This document shows positions 18,501-23,857 of a stretch of DNA of 45,488 bases, piece by piece. This DNA is from an uncultured Prevotellaceae bacterium (GTDB lineage: Bacteria > Bacteroidota > Bacteroidia > Bacteroidales > Bacteroidaceae). The notes under the pieces were generated by a model, which searched no databases, was not told the origin of the DNA, and worked only from the letters and a program-made list of their open reading frames with translations. How positions within the stretch are numbered: the first letter of the stretch is position 1; every line of letters begins with the position of its first letter. Position numbers and translations under genes: made by a program. Location: the NCBI GenBank assembly GCA_902774815.1, contig CACYJV010000040.1, positions 459 through 45,946 of the forward strand, read 5' to 3'.

Positions 18501-18543
18501 AGAACGCCAGTAGCAGGATTCTTTTGAATAGCTTTTTTTCCAT
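12532..18543 (-). CDS. Giant BspA-type leucine-rich repeat surface protein (2003 aa)
   Basis: I chose the ATG at 18543 because it yields a signal peptide directly (MEKKLFKRILLLAFLMTLGSQATFA) and lies downstream of the promoter; the open frame upstream to 18729 would cross the -7 box. Residues 40-190 are BspA-like (LRR_5) repeats, followed by three ~150-200-residue units, each opening with EEGQ-F or VEGQ-F and containing LYVPKGSLDAYxNAPFWG. Then comes a long array of ~23-residue LRR_5 repeats (about 700-1440; AFxxCxxL pattern), a second LRR type around 1500-1660, a dockerin-like pair at 1759-1824 (GDINYSGTLDVND; MADESINVID) and a tail ending LPKGLYIVNGKKQVIK. Basic KAPRK motifs punctuate the N-terminal third. 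BspA-like repeats are known in adhesion to host proteins and other bacteria. First gene of the operon. Confidence 0.88.
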   Translation of the reverse strand: MEKKLFKRILLLAFLMTLGSQATFAQDFSAVNDEGMTLCYNILYEDDEPTTMVELTSGGKITSYSGVIVVPSTVVNPNDGQTYTVAGIGENAVYDCDQVTSVQLPNTIIYIGNRAFYDCDYLQSINFPEGLVWIGDYAFTYAQFSQVVLPSTLEYLGSNAFQWCYNIQTVICKGTTPPELGGTIFRSDVYYSAKLLVPATALETYRNANGWGTGSSYYFINIATFEEGQTLFGFSDDEFVYDIISESGRTAVVSGSAQGYWEGDIELPETAVCTTEDGEEINFNIIGLGSNAFNYNNAYGLRSVEIPASYTQYGLFAFNECRNLKRILVKNPVPVSLEYPIVDNYVTHRQAILYVPKGSLDAYQNAPFWGYVPYGDGEVTPGDDVIKAPAANAEERKAALEEFGKRTTARAEKCAPKGNRRKDPTNAGYGFMNIREYEEGQLFDFEDEGILYSIVSWSDRTVEVAPGYSNGGGGYYEKAPRKEPLGYIDYSGDIVIPAVVTYMPGSEYYDDGGSGGEIYPKAPRKRGPTEPIDFTVVGVASQAFNNNYNINTIELPATIESIGAYAFNNCGNLQRIIVKNPTPVSLSWPIADQWGVYSNTVLYVPQGSLDAYRNAPFWGVNGEVEGGGEIIDPKAPRKIVKGGDAGYFFDDIREYVEGQIFGFTLDGITYEVTDFAAGEVIVVQSTSEEYSGDIVIPENPVYESKQFTTVGIGPDAFNWCSSVTSVQLPSTIRTIDSQAFYSCQSMTSINLPDGLYSIGYGAFYNCKALQTVNLGNNLTAIQENAFAQSGITAINIPTGVEYIGNYAFNQCTSLANVTIGDGVKTIGEYVFSNCTALTSVTMGEGVESIGQYSFQGCSVLSSIQLASTITTMGQSIFYGCSALTSIALPEQLTAIPAQAFYNCSLLKSLTMGDLVTSVGSNALYNTKLETVRLSGGLSEIPDQMFNGVSTLKSVEMGSGVTRIGHRAFQGCSSLETFDMPSTINTLGDYAFAGCSKIQEINLSGVVSFGQYVFQNCSALESVTFSPDLERIPDYLLSGSGLKTIVIPEGVKDIGVEAFYNCTVLTTVELPSTLTTIADRAFKNCSALVTADGSSGLIAVGEEAFSGCSKLGVLTLPEGMLTIGTKAFYGCSKLNPHIASTLTSLGSYAFYSTAITNENAVWPAALTTIPEYTFRSCSKLTAFTIPAHVESIGDYAFAYTGLTEINLPATVKTLGGYMFYYSKLTKAVVEEGHTKLPNYMFYACESLVEVQLPSTLTEMGNNAFYVCSALPEIQLPDALKTMGSGVFRGCTSLKSIVFPAGLETMGSDVLNNCTSLTDVTLPTAMTKLPSYTFAYCSKLPMIVIPDNITDIGSSVFYNCTTLADVFMPSRLNSIGTDAFEQCTSLRSMEIPEGITELPSSVFYGCSTLKTVKLPSTLTTMNYSSLSNCSALTKIYMKATTPPASSSSSSWSHTVTATVYVPTESIEAYQAAFPWNKTNYTIVGWTDEKIVIAQEDWQILKTIYQKANSDLLAMKWQLGESYQEVTSLRGVELDANGHVTDINLAANNVAEDILPDVLQLPQVAYIDISNNDIGCNLDDLLGEGQVLNVQKTSVTMLRMANNHYEGNIGAFAQMLPNLTTINVSRNRISEINPLFSSKVTSRIVNGQQLDLVLNFKEFAQATGNYRYDVMPRILSYSQENNTLTSNTAWFRIYNGDTPAASDFNLLLYKNASAGVNVYNSGEKTIFRGEQSDVFNVRALAWSSSSYVDDNGHSLKIIMDYEPGDINYSGTLDVNDVQYAINIAVNAAFTTSNYYYSLSAGDLMADESINVIDVVRIVNRLLDDQSTVGSAPRREAAADDEDEVQAPDLWLYIQDGQLMMQADKTVGALDLTLSSDQLADATWMPGNGSYGATTRSRNGLTRAIVCAMNGDSLQAGTTLLADFSQLRTDGIGISRATASSPDGQPLVVAIVNNDTDGISQMENGDQTIENSAVYDLSGRIIVNRKSVNRKLPKGLYIVNGKKQVIK

Positions 18544-18662
18544 CTTATTACAGGTTTTTATGAATTTTTTGTTCGGATTATTGATAGCAAAATACCAGTT
18601 GGTTAATAGAGTTATAGGGACTACGCGCAGTCGCGTTTGTATATATAGAGTAGTGGATGTTG

Positions 18663-18670
18663 CAAAGATA
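18663..18670 (-). promoter_or_regulatory. Bacteroidetes -7 box, giant-protein operon
   Basis: The reverse strand reads TATCTTTG, an exact TAnnTTTG. The expected start of transcription gives a ~110-nt leader before the ATG at 18543. A TTTG lies 26 bp upstream, slightly further than the usual 19-21 bp for the -33 box. It is the only strong promoter found before the three giant genes. Confidence 0.75.
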
Positions 18671-18763
18671 CAAAAAAATCCTTTACGTTTTTTGTACAAA
18701 AGAAACAACTTTTTGTAAATTTGGAACAATTATGGCCTATTTAATAAAAAAGGCCACTCACGC

Positions 18764-18839
18764 AAAGCAGTGCGTTAGCTTTTCAAAAGCAGTGCTTTCG
18801 ACATGCCAAAGCAGTGCAAAAAAAAGACAAAAACAGCCC
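18764..18839. promoter_or_regulatory. Three AAAGCAGTGC direct repeats at 22-bp spacing (possible operator)
   Basis: AAAGCAGTGC occurs at 18764, 18786 and 18808, exactly 22 bp apart. A degenerate copy (AAAACAGCCC, 7/10) lies another 22 bp on at 18830. They begin about 95 bp upstream of the -7 box. Direct repeats at about two helical turns are typical of response-regulator sites such as LytTR; that assignment is inference. Confidence 0.6.
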
Positions 18840-18881
18840 ATTTCATCGGTGTTTTTTGTATAAACGCACTACAAGCAGCTG

Positions 18882-18923
18882 TAAATAAAAAATCATCAGC
18901 CACCCAAACAGGTGACTGATGAT
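18882..18923 (-). terminator. Rho-independent terminator after the CotH gene
   Basis: On the reverse strand ATCATCAGTCACC pairs with GGTGGCTGATGAT with a 6-7-nt loop and is followed by TTTTTATTT. It lies about 35 bp beyond the stop codon of the CotH-family gene and separates it from the giant-protein operon. Confidence 0.85.
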
Positions 18924-18955
18924 GAAAAAGTTGATTTCAACAGTGTGAGTAAAGC

Positions 18956-21409
18956 CTACTTGACGACCATCTTGCGACCTCCAACGATGTAAATGCCAGG
19001 GCGCAAACCACTGCGAAGGTCGAAGACGCTGACCTGTCGCTTCACGAGACGGCCATTGATGTCGTAGACATCGACAAGTGAATGGGCATCATTGTCGGCA
19101 TCGACAATCTCAATACCATTGGGATGGTCGTCGTCGAAATGCATGTCGTCCTCTTCCTCGGGAGTATCGATGGGATAGACTTTCAGCGAATTGTAGACAT
19201 AGTTGGCACGGCGTTCCAGCCACTGCTTGGTGTTACTGGTCACGGTAGCATAGTCGTAACCGTCGCCCCACTGCGTTGCATTGTTCTGCAGCGAAGGCTC
19301 AGCATAGGCGAAGTAGTCGTCGCAATAATCAAGCAATTCCTGCAGGTGGTTCTCCATGAAGTTTGTCCACACCGTATAATAAGTTCGGTCGAGAGCCTTG
19401 CTGACATAGCGCAGGTCGTTGACCCACTGTCGTGCCTCCATGTTCACAGCCGTATAGTAGTTAGATGTGGCACCAGTGGTGCAGTATTGTTTGTTGAGTT
19501 CGTAGCCGTAGGCCCAGTCAAGGTCCCAGATAGGTCCAAAGACGAACTTGCTGTTGTAGCTGCCAATAGCCTCCTTATAGAGGTAGGTACTCTTCGGGTG
19601 ATGGAGTTCAAAGTTAGCAATGAGCTCGGTGACAAGCAGATAGCGTGCCAGCATCTCAATGTCGACGAGCGATGATATCTCAACACCATTCTTCAGTCGG
19701 CGCATGAAGTTGTTGAAGTCAGTCTCTATCATCTGTTGGGTGATCATCGTTGGATCTTCAGCAAAATCAGGGAACTGAATGTTAACAGGCAGGTTGTACT
19801 GCGCTGAACGGAAGCGATAGGTCTCGTCGAAATAGGTGTCCAGTTCGAGCAGAGCTGTGCTGTCTTCATTGGCCACATCGATACTGTTGTTCGAAACGCC
19901 CACTTTCTCCGTGAAGTTATAGTTGCCTCTATAGTTGCCGTTGATGTAGAGTTCTACAGGGATGATGTGATTGGCAGCAGCCGTACCCACCAGACCAGCA
20001 GCCTTCATGCCGACGGCATTGCTCAGCATGGAACCGCCTTGTTTGTTGGCCAACAGCACCCAGCTCTTGCCATTGGTCATACCGAGGGGCTTCTGCTTGG
20101 ATGCGAATTTCAGGCGATAGGGATTCTTGGCCCATTCCCATGAATCCCACGACGAGTTGCCACGACCTTTGATTTGAACAGGCGTCTCAGCCATATCAGG
20201 ATATACGCCGCCACCGTCGATGCTGATCGTGGCATCCAGATAGTACTCCTTGCTGCTGATCATCTCGCCCGTATTGGTGTTGATGTCGACACGTGGCACA
20301 CGTGCCGTGGGCTGATCGGTCAGCCAATCGATATGTACGCGATAGTTGCGACCGAAGGGGCGCATCTCGTAGGCATATTCGGCTGTTTCAGCCACTTCAT
20401 CGATACGCCAGAGTTGGAACTCAGCGAACACCAGATAGAGCTGATGGCCAGATTTGTTGAGTTGCAATCGCAGGTGACTGTAGTCTTTGCCCAGGTCTAT
20501 TTCAGGACTCTGCCAGGTAGCTCCTGCCCAAGTAGGCAGGCCGTCGGCCTCGGTGAACTGGCGAATCTCTGTCCATTGCTGCCCATCGTCGGAAGCCATC
20601 AGCGTCAGCATCAGCGGCCAATAGTCACCCGTATTGCGTGTGGTGTAGGCAAAACTGATGCGGCGCAAGCGCTCCTTCAGGGCGATGTCGATGTAGGGTT
20701 CGGTACTGTAGATAGTCGGTTTCTGCTCCTGTGGCACGTCCCAAGTGCTGTGATAGATGGTCGAAGGGTCACCGTCGATCATCTGTGCGAAGCCTTCACC
20801 GTCCTTACCTGGCAAGTTTGACGAGAACTGGTCGGCAGTAAGTACAACCTCAGTGGTTGTCGTCTCAGCATCCTTTAACTGTACCTCTTCAAAAACACGC
20901 CAGCCGTAGCGGCTAATGGTATAGATGCGGTCGACATCGAACTTGTTACGGCTCTCCTTGCTCCACTGGCGCTTGCCATCCAAATACACCCTGTCGTCAT
21001 CACTAGACAACTGGAACGAAGGCGTCAACCATTTGCCGATGCAGCCCACGCGGGCTGTCACCAATGAATCACCGATGATGTCACCAACAACATCACCCAT
21101 CAGCTGGTCGTTGAACTTGTTGTTGAACTTCCATTGCGTCAGCTTGGGCAAGTCGGCTGGCCGATGATGACGGATGGAGTCTACACGGTCGAGGTCATAG
21201 TAGTAAGCGGTGTCGCTCTTCACGCTCACCACGAGTTGGTTGTTCAACTCTTGCTGGCTCACCACCACCGACGGCGGGAAGACGTCGAGGCGATAGCCGT
21301 TGAAATAGACGAAGAGCGAGTCCTCCTGGGCAGACACGCCCAACAGGGGCAGCAATGCCAACAATGCTGCGATGATGCTTCTTTTATGGGATGTAAAGTT
21401 CGATTTCAT
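18956..21409 (-). CDS. Exported CotH-family protein with discoidin-like domain (817 aa)
   Basis: The ATG at 21409 gives MKSNFTSHKRSIIAALLALLPLLGVSA, a good signal peptide. The earlier ATG at 21442 would lie only ~8 nt from the predicted transcription start. About residues 176-340 look like an F5/8-type C (discoidin) region (SPEIDLGKDYSHLRLQL, FAEFQLWRI). About residues 373-720 are a CotH domain: GRGNSSWD near residue 415, KSWVLLANKQGG, YINGNYRGNYNFTEKV and GPIWDLDWAYGYE. The C-terminus is a variant surface-protein tail ending LRPGIYIVGGRKMVVK. CotH proteins include spore-coat protein kinases; in gut Bacteroidetes they are exported proteins of largely unknown substrate. The gene is monocistronic, with its own promoter and terminator. 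Confidence 0.85.
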   Translation of the reverse strand: MKSNFTSHKRSIIAALLALLPLLGVSAQEDSLFVYFNGYRLDVFPPSVVVSQQELNNQLVVSVKSDTAYYYDLDRVDSIRHHRPADLPKLTQWKFNNKFNDQLMGDVVGDIIGDSLVTARVGCIGKWLTPSFQLSSDDDRVYLDGKRQWSKESRNKFDVDRIYTISRYGWRVFEEVQLKDAETTTTEVVLTADQFSSNLPGKDGEGFAQMIDGDPSTIYHSTWDVPQEQKPTIYSTEPYIDIALKERLRRISFAYTTRNTGDYWPLMLTLMASDDGQQWTEIRQFTEADGLPTWAGATWQSPEIDLGKDYSHLRLQLNKSGHQLYLVFAEFQLWRIDEVAETAEYAYEMRPFGRNYRVHIDWLTDQPTARVPRVDINTNTGEMISSKEYYLDATISIDGGGVYPDMAETPVQIKGRGNSSWDSWEWAKNPYRLKFASKQKPLGMTNGKSWVLLANKQGGSMLSNAVGMKAAGLVGTAAANHIIPVELYINGNYRGNYNFTEKVGVSNNSIDVANEDSTALLELDTYFDETYRFRSAQYNLPVNIQFPDFAEDPTMITQQMIETDFNNFMRRLKNGVEISSLVDIEMLARYLLVTELIANFELHHPKSTYLYKEAIGSYNSKFVFGPIWDLDWAYGYELNKQYCTTGATSNYYTAVNMEARQWVNDLRYVSKALDRTYYTVWTNFMENHLQELLDYCDDYFAYAEPSLQNNATQWGDGYDYATVTSNTKQWLERRANYVYNSLKVYPIDTPEEEDDMHFDDDHPNGIEIVDADNDAHSLVDVYDINGRLVKRQVSVFDLRSGLRPGIYIVGGRKMVVK

Positions 21410-21455
21410 TTCCTTGGAAACTGCTTGTAGTTTGTTAGACAATGATTTGCGGCTG

Positions 21456-21463
21456 CAAAATTA
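21456..21463 (-). promoter_or_regulatory. Bacteroidetes -7 box, CotH gene
   Basis: The reverse strand reads TAATTTTG, matching TAnnTTTG. Transcription would start near 21449, which supports the ATG at 21409 over the one at 21442. No clear -33 TTTG is visible. Confidence 0.6.
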
Positions 21464-21509
21464 CACAAAAATAATGGAATACACATGATTAAAACATTAA
21501 AAAAGGTGT

Positions 21510-21553
21510 AAAAAAGTGAAGAGCCATCTGTTGTTGCTAACAGATGGCTCTTC
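21510..21553 (-). terminator. Rho-independent terminator of the sigma/membrane-protein operon
   Basis: A perfect 15-bp stem (GAAGAGCCATCTGTT paired with its complement around a 6-nt loop) is followed on the reverse strand by ACTTTTTTA. It lies about 100 bp after the stop of the 196-aa gene. Confidence 0.88.
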
Positions 21554-21653
21554 TTTCATGGGTATGTTATGAAAAAATTTGAGAGAAAAGAGACTTCACA
21601 GCCTCAACTTGTTTTACTAAACATTGTGTTTATAGAGAAAGCATAGAAAATAT

Positions 21654-22244
21654 CTACTTCTTAACGGTGCCAATTTCTATCCCGGCACTCATAGGACTGA
21701 TGGCCGAAGGCAGGTCGGGCAATGTCTTTCCTGCAAAGGCATCCTTGTGGAGCGAACGGTTCTGGGGTACGGTGTCCACCTTGGCCGAATCGCCATTCAA
21801 TGCCACCGATACACCATCGGAAGGTTGTTCGGTGCCTGCCATCTGCAACTGGTCGTCTTTCTGCTGGAAGGGCACCTGAGCGGCCTGGCCCAACGAGAGG
21901 ACAATGGCCACCACGGCAGCTGCACGGAACAGGGGCATCAGCCGCTGGCTCAACGAGATGGTGCGAGCCTTCACTCTCACTTCCTTCTTGGAAGAATCGG
22001 AATCCTCCGTGTCCTTCGTTTCGGCGGTCTCGTTGATCATTGCCAGCATGCGCTCATCAAAATCGCTGCCAAGCACATCGTCATGCTTAGCGACATGCTC
22101 ATAGACAAACAGCCAACGATACTGCTCCAGCTCGGCGGGGATGACCGTCTGGCTGAAGAAGGCGCGCAAGATTTCCTCTTCCTCGAGGGTTGTCTCTGCT
22201 GCCCAGTAGCGCTCCAGTAGTTGGTTGATGTACTTGTAATCCAT
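21654..22244 (-). CDS. Putative anti-sigma-like membrane protein (196 aa)
   Basis: The N-terminal ~95 residues are a soluble, acidic helical region starting MDYKYINQLLERYWAAETTLEEEE. One hydrophobic segment follows around residues 105-125 (LMPLFRAAAVVAIVLSLG), then a ~70-residue periplasmic-type tail. This topology and the position directly after an ECF sigma factor fit the small membrane partners encoded beside such sigma factors in Bacteroidetes. It is not a FecR type: no FecR signature is seen. Anti-sigma function is inferred from context and layout, not from a recognised domain. A 107-bp gap separates it from the sigma gene. The operon ends at a strong terminator. Confidence 0.7.
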   Translation of the reverse strand: MDYKYINQLLERYWAAETTLEEEEILRAFFSQTVIPAELEQYRWLFVYEHVAKHDDVLGSDFDERMLAMINETAETKDTEDSDSSKKEVRVKARTISLSQRLMPLFRAAAVVAIVLSLGQAAQVPFQQKDDQLQMAGTEQPSDGVSVALNGDSAKVDTVPQNRSLHKDAFAGKTLPDLPSAISPMSAGIEIGTVKK

Positions 22245-22351
22245 GTCAGCGATTTTCGATTTGCTTTACTACATGAATGACGACTTAGAAATAGCGAAAG
22301 TTACAGCCAATAATGTTAAAGAGTATTAAATTCTATGTTCCCTATGATTGA

Positions 22352-22873
22352 TTAACCACTTTCTTTTTTGAAGTTATCCATCTGCTGGAACCGCTGACGG
22401 ATGGTCTGACGGGCACGGAAGATGTTGACTTTCACCTGCTCTTCACTGATGGAAAGGATGGTTGCAATGTCCTTGTAGGCCTTTCCTTCAATATCACGCA
22501 GCTGCACGCAGGAGCGTTGCTTTTCAGGCAGAGCGTCGATGATCTGCCTGACAATGGCTATACGGTCCTGGCTGACCGCATGTTCAAAGGGTGATGAAAG
22601 CTGGGAGTTAAGGTTTGAGAGTTGGCTTTCCTCTTCGAGCGAGGCATGCTGATTGTCCAATCGCTTCAGGTGGTCGAGCGAAAGATTTCGACAGATGGTC
22701 ATCGCAAATCCTTCGATGTTCTGAATCTCCTCCCACTGGTCACGGCGTTCCCAAAGCTTCAGCATTGTTTCCTGCACGACATCCTCTGCCTCTTCGCGAC
22801 TTTGCACGATGCGCAGTGCAAGCCTGAAGAGAACATCCTTCAGAGGCAGAATATCGGTGCGGAAATTAACCAT
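22352..22873 (-). CDS. ECF-type RNA polymerase sigma-70 factor (173 aa)
   Basis: Sigma region 2 spans about residues 12-72 (LFRLALRIVQSREEAEDVVQ, then KLWERRDQW and GFAMTICRNLSLDHLKR). Region 4 spans about 108-165 (ALPEKQRSCVQLRDIEGKAY, DIATILSISEEQVKVNIFRAR). Length is normal for the family. ECF factors direct RNA polymerase to specific promoters in response to envelope or other signals. The linker between regions contains QLSNLNSQLSS, encoded by a short repeat-like stretch. The gene starts 19 bp after argB and probably shares its transcript. The downstream membrane protein is its likely regulator. Confidence 0.88.
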   Translation of the reverse strand: MVNFRTDILPLKDVLFRLALRIVQSREEAEDVVQETMLKLWERRDQWEEIQNIEGFAMTICRNLSLDHLKRLDNQHASLEEESQLSNLNSQLSSPFEHAVSQDRIAIVRQIIDALPEKQRSCVQLRDIEGKAYKDIATILSISEEQVKVNIFRARQTIRQRFQQMDNFKKESG

Positions 22874-22892
22874 AAGAATGAACTCTCAACTA

Positions 22893-23765
22893 TCAACTAT
22901 CCACTATTACCGTTCCACGCTCGCCACGAAGATCGGTGCTATGAGTGATGAGCACGCGGCTGACACCAGCCTGCGTAGCGGCTATCGCATTTTCAATCTT
23001 CGGCAACATGCCGCCACTGATGATGCCATCAGCAACGAGTTGCTGGAAACTATCACGAGTGATGTGGGAAATAACGCTCCCCTCATCGTCAGCACGGGCA
23101 AGAACTCCTGCCTTTTCGAAACAATACACAAGGGTTACGGCATAGCCTTGGGCTGCCATGGCTTTTGCCACTTCCGAGGCAATGGTGTCGGCATTGGTGT
23201 TGAGCAGTTTTCCTTGACCATCGTGAGTGAGAGGCGCCACAACGGGAGTGGCTCCTGTCTCGATGAAATGGGCGATTTTTGAAGATTCAACTGCATCGAC
23301 ATCGCCCACGAAACCATAGTCGATACCATTCCTCAACGGACGTCGATGCGAACGTATGCAGTCCATATCAGCGCCTGTCAGTCCAATGGCATCGACGCCA
23401 AGTGCCTGCAATCGAGCTACGATGGTCTTGTTTACCAATCCGCCATAGACCATCGTCACCACTTCAAGCATAGGCGCATCAGTAATGCGACGACCGTCCA
23501 CCATCTGCGTCTCAATGCCGAGTTGCGACGCGATGGCTGTTGCCCTGCGTCCACCGCCATGAACGAGAATCTTCCTCCCTTCCAGGGCAACGAAGTCGCG
23601 CAACAACCGGTCAAGCTGTTGGTCGTCTTCAACCACAGCTCCACCCACTTTGATAATGGTAAGAGACTCTCCTCCCTGCCTAAGAGGCCCTCCCCCCTGC
23701 CCCTCCCTGCGAGGGAGGGGAGTAGATAGTATTTCTGCTCTATTCTTTAACTCCATAATTTCCAT
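22893..23765 (-). CDS. argB: Acetylglutamate kinase ArgB with repeat-derived N-terminus
   Basis: Amino-acid-kinase fold: LTIIKVGG near residue 35, VHGGGRRATAIA, DGRRITDAPMLEVVTMVYGG, GLTGADM, APLTHDGQGKLLNTNADT and GGMLPKIENA. It phosphorylates N-acetylglutamate in arginine biosynthesis; in Bacteroides the pathway is known to use succinylated intermediates. The usual ArgB begins only a few residues before the IIKVGG motif. Here about 34 extra residues precede it, and residues 14-33 (PLPRREGQGGGPLRQGGESL) are translated from a palindromic repeat. The native start may therefore have been displaced. The stop codon lies in an AACTATCAACTATC-type short repeat. The gene follows speA and precedes the sigma factor. 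Confidence 0.9.
   Translation of the reverse strand: MEIMELKNRAEILSTPLPRREGQGGGPLRQGGESLTIIKVGGAVVEDDQQLDRLLRDFVALEGRKILVHGGGRRATAIASQLGIETQMVDGRRITDAPMLEVVTMVYGGLVNKTIVARLQALGVDAIGLTGADMDCIRSHRRPLRNGIDYGFVGDVDAVESSKIAHFIETGATPVVAPLTHDGQGKLLNTNADTIASEVAKAMAAQGYAVTLVYCFEKAGVLARADDEGSVISHITRDSFQQLVADGIISGGMLPKIENAIAATQAGVSRVLITHSTDLRGERGTVIVDS
23667..23725. repeat. Palindromic repeat (family B) inside argB
   Basis: CCCCTCCCT-GCG-AGGGAGGGG forms a 9-bp hairpin (23700-23720) with further CCTCCC blocks beside it. It lies in frame in the argB 5' region. Confidence 0.8.
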
Positions 23766-23782
23766 TTTCCAAGGCTAATCAG

Positions 23783-23855
23783 ACTCCCCTCCCCTCGGGA
23801 GGGGCTGGGGGTGGGTCTTCTCATTACTCCCCTCGGGAGGGGCTGGGGGTGGGTT
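23783..23855. repeat. Two direct copies of palindromic repeat family B
   Basis: ACTCCCCTCGGGAGGGGCTG followed by GGGGTGGGT occurs at 23826-23855, with an extended version at 23783-23818. They fill most of the 92-bp gap between speA and argB, and each can form a CCCCTC/GAGGGG hairpin. Confidence 0.85.
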
Positions 23856-23857
23856 CT

